In this document: piece after piece, positions 40,494-49,349 of the stretch
Layout: every line of letters starts with the position of its first letter
How positions within the stretch are numbered: position 1 is the first letter of the stretch
Assembly (NCBI RefSeq): GCF_030246885.1
Contig: NZ_CP126739.1
Coordinates: 682,001-746,000, forward strand
Length of the DNA: 64,000 bases
Direction of reading: 5' to 3'
From: Microbacterium sp. zg-B185
GTDB taxonomy: Bacteria > Actinomycetota > Actinomycetes > Actinomycetales > Microbacteriaceae
Notes under the pieces: model-generated
The model's input: only the letters and a program-made list of their open reading frames with translations
Told to the model about the DNA's origin: nothing
The model's database searches: none
Program-made: the position numbers and the translations under genes

Positions 40494-42080
40494 TTGGTTC
40501 ATCGTGTTGTGCTGACCGCCGGCTTTCAGGGCCGCCTCGCCGGCGAAGTACTCCTTGTGGTTGTCACCGATGTCGCTGCCGGCCATGTTCTGGTGCTTGA
40601 CCGTGGCGATACCCTCCCGGATCTCCCGACGCTGAACGCCCTTCACGTACGCGAGCATGCCCTCGTCGCCGAAGTAGCCCTTGGCCAGGTCGTCGGTGGA
40701 CAGCGCGGCGGTGTGATAGGTCGGCAGCGTGATCAGGTGATGGAAGATCCCGGCACGGGCCGAGCCGTCCTTCTGGAACGAGCGGATCTTCTCGTCGGCC
40801 AGCTGCGCCAGCTCGGTGTCGTCGTAGCCGACGTTCATGAGGTCCGCGCGATCGTACGCTGAGATATCCGCGCCCTGCTCCGCGAGCAGGTCGTAGGCCT
40901 GCTGGCGGAAGCTCAGCGTCCAGTTGAACGACGGGCTGTTGTTGTACACGAGCTTCGCGTTCGGGACCTCCTCGCGGATCGCGTCCACCATCGCGGCAAT
41001 CTGCTCGACGTGCGGCTTCTCGGTCTCGATCCACAGCAGATCGGCACCGTTGCGCAGCGAGGTGATGCAGTCCAGCACGACGCGCTCCTCGCCGGTTCCG
41101 GGGCGGAACTGGTAGAGGTTGCTGGCGAGGCGCTTCGGGCGCAGCAGCGTGCCGTCGCGCTTGATGACGACGTCGCCGTTGGCGAGATCCGCGTCCGAGA
41201 TCTCTTCGGCATCGAGGAAGGAGTTGTACTGATCGCCGAGGTCGCCCGACCCGCTCGAGACGGCGATCTTCTGCGTGAGGCCGGCGCCGAGCGAGTCGGT
41301 GCGGGCGACGATGATGCCGTTGTCGATGCCGAGCTCGAGGAAGGCGTAGCGGACCGCGGTGAGCTTGGCGATGAAGTCCTCGTGCGGCACGGTGACCTTT
41401 CCGTCTTGGTGGCCGCACTGCTTCTCGTCCGACACCTGATTCTCGATCTGGATGGCGCAGGCGCCTGCTTCGATCATCTTCTTGGCGAGAAGGTACGTGG
41501 CCTCGGGATTGCCGAAGCCGGCGTCGATGTCGGCGATGATCGGCACCACGTGGGTCTCGTAGCTGTCGATCTGCGACTGGATGAAATCCACGGCGGTCTC
41601 GTCACCGGCGCGGCGGGCCTCATCGAGCTGTGTGAAGAGCAGGTCCAGCTCGCGGGCGTCTGCCTGGCGGAGGAAGGTGTAGAGCTCCTCGATCAGGGCG
41701 GGCACCGAGGTCTTCTCGTGCATCGACTGGTCGGGAAGGGGCCCGAACTGCGAACGCAGCGCGGCGACCATCCACCCCGACAGATACAGATAGCGCTTGT
41801 TCGTGGTCTTGAGGTGCTTCTTGATCGAGATGAGCTTCTGCTGCCCGATGAACCCGTGCCACACTCCGAGGGACTGGGTGTACGCCGAAGAGTCGGCGTC
41901 GTACTCGGCCATGTCGCGGCGCATGATGTCCGCCGTGTACTGGGCGATCTCGAGCCCGGTCCGGAAGCGGTTCTGCGTCCGCATCCGGGCGACGGACTCC
42001 GGGTCGATGGCGTTCCAGCCGGAGCCGTACTGCTCCTTGAGCGCCGCGACGGCTTCGATGTCGTTGTGGTACTGAGTCAT
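40485..42080 (-). CDS. aceA: Isocitrate lyase
   Basis: Cleaves isocitrate to succinate and glyoxylate in the glyoxylate shunt. At 531 aa it belongs to the longer AceA subgroup (the short bacterial form is ~430 aa). Motifs: IADIDAGFGNPEATYLLAKKMIEAGA, the catalytic-cysteine region K-QCGHQDGKV (in EKQCGHQDGKV, where most homologues have KKCGH), ARTDSLGAG and NNSPSFNW. ATG 42080 has GAAGGAAG upstream. It follows aceB by 55 bases on the minus strand, so aceB-aceA is probably one operon, divergent from ramB. Confidence 0.93.
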   Translation of the reverse strand: MTQYHNDIEAVAALKEQYGSGWNAIDPESVARMRTQNRFRTGLEIAQYTADIMRRDMAEYDADSSAYTQSLGVWHGFIGQQKLISIKKHLKTTNKRYLYLSGWMVAALRSQFGPLPDQSMHEKTSVPALIEELYTFLRQADARELDLLFTQLDEARRAGDETAVDFIQSQIDSYETHVVPIIADIDAGFGNPEATYLLAKKMIEAGACAIQIENQVSDEKQCGHQDGKVTVPHEDFIAKLTAVRYAFLELGIDNGIIVARTDSLGAGLTQKIAVSSGSGDLGDQYNSFLDAEEISDADLANGDVVIKRDGTLLRPKRLASNLYQFRPGTGEERVVLDCITSLRNGADLLWIETEKPHVEQIAAMVDAIREEVPNAKLVYNNSPSFNWTLSFRQQAYDLLAEQGADISAYDRADLMNVGYDDTELAQLADEKIRSFQKDGSARAGIFHHLITLPTYHTAALSTDDLAKGYFGDEGMLAYVKGVQRREIREGIATVKHQNMAGSDIGDNHKEYFAGEAALKAGGQHNTMNQFN

Positions 42081-42135
42081 TTCACTTCCTTCGATCGTGT
42101 TCGTGGTCGGCTCGGATGAGCCGCCGCGGTGCGGG

Positions 42136-43815
42136 CTAGTCGGTGTCGACGAGGAACTTCGTGTAGGCCGGGAGCGTCAGGAACGCCGGGAAGTCCTGGC
42201 CGAGGGCGACCTCACGGAAGATCTCCGCGGCATCCTCGTACCGGTCACCCGCGCGGCGATCGACATCGCCGAGCACCTCGGCGATGCATTCCTCGATGTA
42301 CTCCCGGGTGATCGGCCGGCCCTCGGCAGTGGAGTGGTCCTGGTGGATCCACTGCCACACCTGGGAGCGGGAGATCTCGGCCGTCGCGGCATCCTCCATG
42401 AGGTTGTCGATCGCGACCGCGCCCAGACCCCGCAGCCACGCTTCGATGTAGCGGACTGCGACGGACACGTTCGCGTGCACCCCCGCGGCGGTCACCGGTC
42501 GCCCGATGTGCACATCGAGCAGGTCGGATGCCGTCACCCGCACGTCGTCGCGCTGCCGGTCGATCTGGTTGGGCCGGTCGCCCAGCACCGCGTCGAACTC
42601 GGCCATCGCGGTCGGGATCAGGTCGGGGTGGGCCACCCAGGTGCCGTCGAACCCGTCGCCGGCCTCGCGCTTCTTGTCCGCGGCGACCTTCTCGAACGCC
42701 TGCCGTGTCACCTCGGGGTCGCGGCGGTTGGGGATGAACGCGCTCATGCCGCCGATGGCGAATGCCCCGCGCTTGTGGCAGGTCTTCACCAGCAGCTCGG
42801 TGTAGGCGCGCATGAACGGGACCGTCATCGTGACCTCGCTGCGGTCCGGGAGCACGAAGCGTGCGCCGCGGCCCCGGTAGTTCTTGATGATCGAGAAGAT
42901 GTAGTCCCACCTGCCCGCGTTCAATCCCGCGCAGTGGTCGCGCAGCTCGAAGAGGATCTCCTCCATCTCGAACGCCGCAGGCAGGGTCTCGATGAGCACC
43001 GTGGCGCGAATGGTGCCGTGCGGGATGCCGATGTACCGCTCGCTGAAGGTGAAGACGTCGTCCCACAGCTTTGCTTCTTCACTCGATTCGAGCTTGGCCA
43101 GATAGAAGTACGGCCCGCGCCCGTCCTGGATCAGCTGTCCGGCGTTGTGGAAGAAGTAGAGACCGAAATCCACCAGCGACCCGGATGCCGCCATCGTGCG
43201 GCCCGCACGGTCGGTGAACTGCAGGTGCGCCTCGGTGAGGTGCCAGCCGCGCGGACGCATGACGATCGTCGGGGTCCGCTCGGCCGTGACCGCGTACGTC
43301 TTGCCGGGCGCCGTTTCAGACGCGGGGCTCGTGAACGACAGCTCGCCGCGGATCGCGTCGCGCAGCGACAGCTGTCCCTCGATGACGTTCCTCCACGTGG
43401 GGGAGGTGGCATCCTCCTGGTCAGCCAGCCATACGCGCGCCCCTGAGTTGAGGGCGTTGATCGTCATCTTCGGGTCGGTGGGGCCGGTGATCTCGACGCG
43501 CCGGTCCTCCAGGCCGGGACCGGCACCGGCGACGCGCCATCCGGCATCCTCTCGGATGTGCGCCGTGTCATCGCGGAAGCGCGGATCATGCCCGTTGCCG
43601 ATCTCGAAGCGGCGGCGCATGCGGTCGGCGAGCCGGTCGTGCCGGCGGGCCGCGAAGCGCTGGTGCAGCTCGGTGAGGAACGTGACGGCCTCGGGTGTGA
43701 GGATCTCCGCGTAGCGGGGGGCCAGGCGAGCGATGACCTCGATCGAGGGTTCGGCGGTCTGGGTCGGGATGGCCCCGGTGCGCGTGCGCATCGGGGCGGC
43801 GGTTGCAGGTGTCAT
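42136..43815 (-). CDS. aceB: Malate synthase A
   Basis: Condenses glyoxylate with acetyl-CoA to malate. 559 aa from ATG 43815 (MTPATAAPMRTRTG), preferred because the upstream frame is arginine-rich. The family signature is present: WLADQEDATSPTW, MRPRGWHLTEAH with its catalytic arginine, IPHGTIRATVLIETLPAAFEMEEILFELRDH (in parts), FMRAYTELLVKTCHKRGAFAIGGMSAF, and the catalytic Asp region near the C-terminus (NVSVAVRYIEAWLRG). Divergent from ramB across 202 bases carrying a RamB-like box. Confidence 0.93.
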   Translation of the reverse strand: MTPATAAPMRTRTGAIPTQTAEPSIEVIARLAPRYAEILTPEAVTFLTELHQRFAARRHDRLADRMRRRFEIGNGHDPRFRDDTAHIREDAGWRVAGAGPGLEDRRVEITGPTDPKMTINALNSGARVWLADQEDATSPTWRNVIEGQLSLRDAIRGELSFTSPASETAPGKTYAVTAERTPTIVMRPRGWHLTEAHLQFTDRAGRTMAASGSLVDFGLYFFHNAGQLIQDGRGPYFYLAKLESSEEAKLWDDVFTFSERYIGIPHGTIRATVLIETLPAAFEMEEILFELRDHCAGLNAGRWDYIFSIIKNYRGRGARFVLPDRSEVTMTVPFMRAYTELLVKTCHKRGAFAIGGMSAFIPNRRDPEVTRQAFEKVAADKKREAGDGFDGTWVAHPDLIPTAMAEFDAVLGDRPNQIDRQRDDVRVTASDLLDVHIGRPVTAAGVHANVSVAVRYIEAWLRGLGAVAIDNLMEDAATAEISRSQVWQWIHQDHSTAEGRPITREYIEECIAEVLGDVDRRAGDRYEDAAEIFREVALGQDFPAFLTLPAYTKFLVDTD

Positions 43816-43982
43816 TGCCCTGTCTTCCTGTGAACGTGTCCGTGAGCGTGCGGGATGCTGCGGGCGCGGCGTGTGCGTCCGGCTCGGCATCCGGTGATCC
43901 CTGTTCGGGACCGAGGGGTGTGGTCGTGGTTCCACTGTGTGTGAAGTTCGCACTGTCACTCGTCGGGTCGTGGTGTGAAAAT

Positions 43983-43995
43983 TCCGCAAAGTTCT
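43983..43995. promoter_or_regulatory. RamB-type binding site
   Basis: On the minus strand AGAACTTTGCGGA matches the published Corynebacterium glutamicum RamB motif (A)(A/G)AACTTTGCAAA at 11 of 13 positions. It lies 22 bases before the ramB ATG in the aceB/ramB divergent region. A weaker related stretch (GTGTGAAGTTCGCAC) is at ~43945. Probably mediates control of aceB-aceA and autoregulation. Confidence 0.6.
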
Positions 43996-44017
43996 GCTTT
44001 CGTGACAGAATCGGCCC

Positions 44018-45496
44018 ATGACGACGCTGCCGAGCCGGGAACTGCAGGATGAACTGCCCGACGATGAAGAGGTGGACTCCCTGACCATCGGCCGCCGCAT
44101 CCGGCAGCTGCGCACCGAGCGCGGCATGACCCTCGACGAGCTGGCAGCCGCTGTGCAGCGGGCTCCGAGCCAGCTGTCCATGATCGAGAATGGGCGCCGC
44201 GAGCCCAAGCTGACGCTGCTGCGCACCATCGCGCGCGCCCTCGGCGCCACCCTGGACTCGCTCCTGGCCTCCGAGCCGCTGGACGAGCGCTCCACCCTTG
44301 AGATCGGACTCGAGCGGGCGATGCGCGGTCAGACCTTCCAGGCGCTCGGGATCGCCCCGTTCCGCGTGGGCAAGGCGGTTCCGAACGAGGCGCTCGCCGC
44401 CATGCTCGCGCTGCAGGGTGAGATCGAACGGCTGCGCGACGAGCGCGCCGCGACGCCGGAAGAGGCCCGGCGCGCGAACGTCGCTCTGCGCCGCCTCATG
44501 CGCACGCAGAACAACCACTTCCCCGAGCTGGAGGTGCAGGCGCGGGAGATCCTCGGTGCGGTCGGCCACCCCGGCGGTCCGCTGACGCAGCGGACGGCAT
44601 CCGATATCGCCGCCCATCTCGGGTTCACCCTGCACTACGTGCCGGACCTGCCGCAGACCACCCGCAGCGTCGCGGACATCAAGAACGGCCGCCTCTATCT
44701 GTCCAGTCGGCTCGCGTCCAAGGGGGACCCGCGCACCGCGGTGCTGCAGGCGCTGTCCAGCCGCATCCTCGGCCACCGGGAGCCCACCAGCTACGCGGAG
44801 TTCCTGCGGCAGCGGGTGGAGACGAACTACCTGACGGGGGCGCTGCTGGTACCGGAAGCGCACGCGGTGCCGTTCCTGCAGGAGGCGAAGGGCCGCCGCG
44901 CGGTGTCGATCGAGGACCTGCGCGATGCGTACTCGGTCTCGTACGAGACGGCCGCGCACCGCTTCACGAATCTTGCGACCGTGCACCTGGGCATCCCGGT
45001 GCACTTCCTCAAGGTGCACGAGTCCGGGACGATCACCAAGGCGTACGAGAACGACGGCGTGAACTTCCCCACCGACCGCCTGGGCGCGATCGAGGGACAG
45101 CCGTGCTGCCGGCGGTGGACCAGCCGGGTCGTGTTCGACGTGGACGACCACTTCAATCCGTACTACCAGTACACCGACACCGGCAACGGCACCTACTGGT
45201 GCACCGCGCGCGTGGAGCTGTCCAGTGAGGGCGCGCATTCGGTCAGCGTCGGCGTCCGCTTCGATGACACGAAGTGGTTCATCGGCCGGGACACCACGAA
45301 TCGGGGTGTGTCGAAGCACTCGGTGGAGGTCTGCTGCCGGCGGCCCCCCGCCGAGTTGGAGGCGGCGTGGCGCGAGCAGTCCTGGCCGAACGTCCGCACG
45401 CCCCGGACGCTGCTGGCGACGCTGCCGACCGGAGCCTTTCCGGGTGTGGACACCACGGACGTGTACGAATTCCTGGAGGCGCACGCGCCGCACTGA
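44018..45496 (+). CDS. ramB: RamB-type acetate/glyoxylate metabolism regulator
   Basis: A 492-aa XRE-family regulator of the short-chain fatty-acid (ScfR/RamB) group. The N-terminal HTH (~25-80, GRRIRQLRTERGMTLDELAAAVQRAPSQLSMIENGRR, read as RQLRTERGMTLDELA then SQLSMIENGRREP) is followed by a central ImmA/IrrE-like region with YAEFLRQRVETNYLTGALLVPE. The C-terminal domain has paired cysteines (QPCCRRWTSR, VEVCCRRPP). Homologues repress or activate aceA/aceB and acetate genes. Divergence from aceB and the RamB box between them support the name. Confidence 0.9.
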   Translation: MTTLPSRELQDELPDDEEVDSLTIGRRIRQLRTERGMTLDELAAAVQRAPSQLSMIENGRREPKLTLLRTIARALGATLDSLLASEPLDERSTLEIGLERAMRGQTFQALGIAPFRVGKAVPNEALAAMLALQGEIERLRDERAATPEEARRANVALRRLMRTQNNHFPELEVQAREILGAVGHPGGPLTQRTASDIAAHLGFTLHYVPDLPQTTRSVADIKNGRLYLSSRLASKGDPRTAVLQALSSRILGHREPTSYAEFLRQRVETNYLTGALLVPEAHAVPFLQEAKGRRAVSIEDLRDAYSVSYETAAHRFTNLATVHLGIPVHFLKVHESGTITKAYENDGVNFPTDRLGAIEGQPCCRRWTSRVVFDVDDHFNPYYQYTDTGNGTYWCTARVELSSEGAHSVSVGVRFDDTKWFIGRDTTNRGVSKHSVEVCCRRPPAELEAAWREQSWPNVRTPRTLLATLPTGAFPGVDTTDVYEFLEAHAPH

Positions 45497-45520
45497 GTTC
45501 ACGCGCGCGATCGGGCTGGT

Positions 45521-45573
45521 GCTGGCCTGTCGCGTTCTGCCGGCCCGGTCGGCGTGTTGTGACAGCCGAGCGG
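45521..45573. repeat. Interspersed palindromic element, copy 3 (inverted)
   Basis: GGCCTGTCGCGTTCTGCCG … CGGCGTGTTGTGACAGCCGAGCGG (read as two arms) is the reverse orientation of the element at 40373-40427. It lies between convergent ramB and the GNAT gene and could act as a bidirectional terminator. Confidence 0.6.
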
Positions 45574-45590
45574 ATGCCGCGGCATCCGCC

Positions 45591-46172
45591 TCAGCGAGCC
45601 AGCCGCGACTCCAAGCCCAGCCGGACCGCCGGCCACTCCGTCGGCAGGATCGAGAACACCACGGTGTCGCGGAGGGTGCCTTCCGGACCGATGCGGTGGT
45701 TGCGCAGGACACCGTCCTGCTTGGCCCCGAGGCGCGCGATGGCATCGCGGGACTGACGATTGTGCCAGTGCGTGCGCAGCTCCACCGCGATCGCGTCGCA
45801 CTCCTCGAACGCGTGCCCCAGCAGCAGCAGCTTGGCGGCGGTGTTGGCGGCCGTCCGCTGGGCGCTGAGCGCCAGCCAGGTGGAGCCGATCTCCACGTGG
45901 CGGTGGGGCTGATCGATGTTCAGATAGCTGGTCATCCCCACCACCCGGCCGGTGTCCAGGCGGCGCACCGCCCACGGGTTGTGCGAGCCGTCGTCGCGCA
46001 GCGCACGGCGCTCACGGATCTCGGTCTCGATAGCCTCCGGGGTCGGCACGAACGTGTACCAGGCGTGCTCCAGGCCCGTCGCAGCCTCGATGAGATCCTC
46101 GGCGTGCTCGGGGGCGAGCGGCTCAAGGCGCACGAACGCGTTCTCGAGGATGATGGGCTCCCGAAGTAGCAT
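45591..46172 (-). CDS. GNAT-family N-acetyltransferase (RimJ/RimL-like)
   Basis: 193 aa. The N-terminal ILENAFVRLEPLAPEHAEDL is typical of RimJ/RimL-type acetyltransferases; the acetyl-CoA region is around RTAANTAAKLLLLGHAFEECDAIAV, followed by RTHWHNRQSRDAIARLGAKQDGVLR. A HNRQSR stretch with this context is common in the family. Substrate (a protein N-terminus, amino acid or antibiotic) unknown. It follows the MFS gene by 9 bases and closes the PNP-PMM-MFS-GNAT unit. Confidence 0.85.
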   Translation of the reverse strand: MLLREPIILENAFVRLEPLAPEHAEDLIEAATGLEHAWYTFVPTPEAIETEIRERRALRDDGSHNPWAVRRLDTGRVVGMTSYLNIDQPHRHVEIGSTWLALSAQRTAANTAAKLLLLGHAFEECDAIAVELRTHWHNRQSRDAIARLGAKQDGVLRNHRIGPEGTLRDTVVFSILPTEWPAVRLGLESRLAR

Positions 46173-46181
46173 GCCTCGAGC

Positions 46182-47636
46182 CTACGAGGCGTGCTCGTCG
46201 TGCATCGCCGCCTCGGCCGCCGCGGCCGCAGCGGCAGGGTCCGAGGTGTGCGAGGCGGCCCGGGCCGCGCTCAGCGCGCGACGTCCCGCGGGCAGCCACA
46301 CCGCCGCACCGACCACCACGAAGGTCAGCACGCCCGAGGCGATCAGCAGCAGCTCGATCGGCACCACGTCGGCGAGGGGCCCGAACACCACCATGCCCAG
46401 CGGCATGGCCAGGGCCATGACGATCCCGAGGAAGCCGAAGACGCGTCCTTGGCGCTCGGGCTCGACGGTCTCCTGAAGCAGGGTGGTGGAGGGAGTGGAG
46501 AAGAACGGCACCGAGAGGCCGAGCAGGAACATGAAGCCGAAGAACAGCCACACGTTCGGCGAGAGTCCCATGCCGATCGACAGGACGCCGAACACCAGGG
46601 ACGACACCACGATCATGCCGATCCGACTGCGCTTGGCGAACAGCGCCGCCACCACGATGCCGCCCAGCACCATGCCCACACTGAACGCGATCTCCAGAAC
46701 GGCGAGGTTGACCACGTTCTGCTGCTCTCCGGCGTCGAACGAGCGCACCAGCATCAGCGGGGTGAGGTTGGACGGCGCCACGATGAGCACGAAGATGATC
46801 GCGAAGAGCACCAGCACCCACCGGACGAACGCGTGGTGGGCGACGTACCGGACGCCGTCCACGAGATCGGCGAAATAGCCCGTCTTCACATCGCCCGCCC
46901 TGCGGACCGCGGAGACGGGGACGAGGGCGAGCAGCCCGATCCCGATGGCTGCAGTGACGACGTCGATGAAGAAGATCGGCACCAGGGAACCCGCCGTCGC
47001 GCCAGTGGACGCCGATGACCACGCGTAGATGACGCCCGCAGCGGCCGGTGCGATCAGGGCCATCGCGGACTGGATGGATCCGTTGATCCCGTTCACGCGC
47101 ATCAGGTGACGGGTGGGCGTGATCTGCGGGATCAGTGCCGAGACCGCGGGCATCTGGATGCCGGCGCCGGCCGATCGGATCGCCATGGTCAGGAAGATCA
47201 GCCACACCGCGTCGTACCCGGTCAGCATGATCAGGGCGAGCCCCAGGGTGGTCGCGGCGATCGACGCGTCCGCGACGATGATCAGGAGCTTGCGATTGTG
47301 GCGGTCGGCCCAGACCCCGCCGAAGACCGAGACGACGGCTTGCGGGAGGAAGCCGAACAGCGCCGCCAGCATCATGATCACGCCGGACTGGTACGTGATC
47401 GTGAGATACCAGAACACCGCATACTGCACCAGCATCGACCCGAGCAGGCTGATGGTCTGCCCGCTCAGGAACAGCAGGACCCGGCGAAGCCAGTGCGGCG
47501 GGTCGGCGGTGGTCACCGGGTGGCCGGGGGCAACCGTGTCCGTGGCGGCTCCTCGCGGGTGCGCGGTGGCCGGAGCGGCCGCCGGTGCCAGGTTCGCGGC
47601 ATCCGTTGAGCGATCGTCGTCCGTGCGTTCGGTCAC
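46182..47636 (-). CDS. MFS transporter (MFS_3/EntS-like exporter)
   Basis: 484 aa from GTG 47636, with about twelve hydrophobic segments. A ~65-aa alanine/proline-rich N-terminal tail precedes helix 1 (VLLFLSGQTISLLGSMLVQY). The loop 2-3 motif GGVWADRHNRKLLI corresponds to the MFS signature G-x-x-x-D-R-x-x-R. The C-terminal ~35 aa are alanine-rich. It should export a small molecule using the proton gradient; substrate unknown. It lies 21 bases after the phosphomannomutase gene in one transcription unit. Confidence 0.85.
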   Translation of the reverse strand: MTERTDDDRSTDAANLAPAAAPATAHPRGAATDTVAPGHPVTTADPPHWLRRVLLFLSGQTISLLGSMLVQYAVFWYLTITYQSGVIMMLAALFGFLPQAVVSVFGGVWADRHNRKLLIIVADASIAATTLGLALIMLTGYDAVWLIFLTMAIRSAGAGIQMPAVSALIPQITPTRHLMRVNGINGSIQSAMALIAPAAAGVIYAWSSASTGATAGSLVPIFFIDVVTAAIGIGLLALVPVSAVRRAGDVKTGYFADLVDGVRYVAHHAFVRWVLVLFAIIFVLIVAPSNLTPLMLVRSFDAGEQQNVVNLAVLEIAFSVGMVLGGIVVAALFAKRSRIGMIVVSSLVFGVLSIGMGLSPNVWLFFGFMFLLGLSVPFFSTPSTTLLQETVEPERQGRVFGFLGIVMALAMPLGMVVFGPLADVVPIELLLIASGVLTFVVVGAAVWLPAGRRALSAARAASHTSDPAAAAAAAEAAMHDEHAS

Positions 47637-47657
47637 CGCTCTGTCATGTCCTCCGGT

Positions 47658-49349
47658 TCAGCCCACCTCGCCCAAGAGCGTCCGCGCTCCCTCACCGAGG
47701 GCCGCCAGGCGCGCACGCGCATCGTCGGCAGAGCCGCCGCGGACGTCGAGATAGACCTTGAGTTTAGGCTCGGTTCCGCTGGGCCGGATGATGACGCGCG
47801 ACCCGTCCGTCGTCCACAGACGCAGCACATCCCCGCGGGGCAGGTCGTCCACGCCGTCCAAGAGGTCCTCGACACGCTCGATCCGGACCCGCCCGATCGA
47901 TGACGGATGCCGCTCCCGCAGTGCTGCCATGATCCGTGCGATCGCGGACACGTCATCCACGCGGATGGCGACCTGGTCGCTGGCGAAGAACCCGAACGTC
48001 GCATCGAACTCCGCGAGGACCCGGGAGAGGCTCTCGCCGCGCCCGCGGGCCTCGGCGACCAGCCCGAGCATGGCGATCGCGGCCGAGATCCCGTCCTTGT
48101 CGCGGACGGTCTCGGGGTTCACCAGGTATCCCAGCGCCTCCTCGAACCCGAACACGATGCCCGGCGCCCGCGAGATCCACTTGAAGCCGGTGAGGGTGGT
48201 GTGGAAGTCGAGACCGTAGTGCTCCGCGACGGACTTCAGCCCGGGGGAGGACACCAGTGAGCAGGCGAGCGACGCCCCGGGCGGCGCGCCGGCCGCCCGC
48301 GCCAGTCGGGCTGCCCGCCACCCGAGCAGCAGGCCGATCTGGTTGCCGGTCAGTCGGCGCCAGCCGCCCTGGGCGTGGGGATCCGGGACGGCGACGGCGA
48401 GGCGATCCGCGTCCGGGTCGTTGGCGATGACGAGGTCGGCGTTGGACCGGCGCGCTGCGTCGAACGCGAGGTCCATGGCGCCCGGCTCCTCGGGGTTCGG
48501 GAACGCCACGGTGGGGAAGGTCCCGTCCGGATCGAGCTGGCGTGTCACCGGCACCGGCTCGGGGTATCCCGCCGCCGTCAGTACGCGCGAGAGCGTGTCC
48601 CATCCCACGCCGTGCATCGCGGTGTACACCCAGCTGAGCCCGGCAGCGCCGGCAGGCGCGGGGGCGACGGCGGCGGTGGCGGCGACATACGCGTCCACCA
48701 CCGACTCGGCGGCCGTCTCGTACCCCAACGAGCGGGGCAGCGCGCCGACATCTCCGGCGTCTGCGATCCGCTGGATGTGCGCGGCGATCTCGATGTCGGC
48801 GGGCGAGACGATCTGCGCTCCGGCGTCCGCGCCGCCCAGGTAGACCTTGTAGCCGTTGTCGTTCGGCGGGTTGTGGCTGGCGGTGACCATGACCCCGGCA
48901 TCCGCCCCGAGGTGACGCACCGCGAATGCGAGGACCGGCGTGGGCAGCATCCGCGGCAGGAGAATGGCGCGCAGCCCCGCACCGGCGAACAGCTCGGCGG
49001 AGTCCTGCGCGAACACGTCCGAGTTGCGGCGACCGTCGTAGCCGATCACGACGGACGGGCGGCGCCCGCCCGCGGCGCGCTCGAGGAGGAAAGCGGCCAG
49101 TCCGGCCGCTGCCTGGGCGACCAGCACGCGATTCATGCGGTTGCTGCCCGCGCCCAGTTCCCCCCGCAGCCCGGCGGTGCCGAAGGCCAGGCGCCCCGCG
49201 AAGCGGTCGGCGAGCTCCGCGGCGGCAGCGGCATCACCGCGGTCGGTCTGCTCGATCAGCCCCTCCAGTTCGGTGCGCGTCGTGCCATCGGGGTCCTGGG
49301 CGAGCCAGGCGCGCGCGGCATCCAGGACGGCCTTCCCGCCCGCGCTCAC
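47658..49349 (-). CDS. pmmB: Phosphomannomutase/phosphoglucomutase
   Basis: 563 aa, alpha-D-phosphohexomutase. The phosphoserine loop is TASHNPPNDNGYKVY, the metal loop DPDADRLA, the sugar-binding loop GFEEALGYL, and the phosphate-binding C-terminal loop RPSGTEPKLKVY. It interconverts hexose-1- and -6-phosphates (or pentose phosphates) for cell-wall and nucleotide-sugar supply. GTG 49349 overlaps the PNP stop by 4 bases. In M. tuberculosis, pmmB likewise neighbours the purine nucleoside phosphorylase gene (Rv3308/Rv3307), which supports the name. Confidence 0.88.
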   Translation of the reverse strand: MSAGGKAVLDAARAWLAQDPDGTTRTELEGLIEQTDRGDAAAAAELADRFAGRLAFGTAGLRGELGAGSNRMNRVLVAQAAAGLAAFLLERAAGGRRPSVVIGYDGRRNSDVFAQDSAELFAGAGLRAILLPRMLPTPVLAFAVRHLGADAGVMVTASHNPPNDNGYKVYLGGADAGAQIVSPADIEIAAHIQRIADAGDVGALPRSLGYETAAESVVDAYVAATAAVAPAPAGAAGLSWVYTAMHGVGWDTLSRVLTAAGYPEPVPVTRQLDPDGTFPTVAFPNPEEPGAMDLAFDAARRSNADLVIANDPDADRLAVAVPDPHAQGGWRRLTGNQIGLLLGWRAARLARAAGAPPGASLACSLVSSPGLKSVAEHYGLDFHTTLTGFKWISRAPGIVFGFEEALGYLVNPETVRDKDGISAAIAMLGLVAEARGRGESLSRVLAEFDATFGFFASDQVAIRVDDVSAIARIMAALRERHPSSIGRVRIERVEDLLDGVDDLPRGDVLRLWTTDGSRVIIRPSGTEPKLKVYLDVRGGSADDARARLAALGEGARTLLGEVG

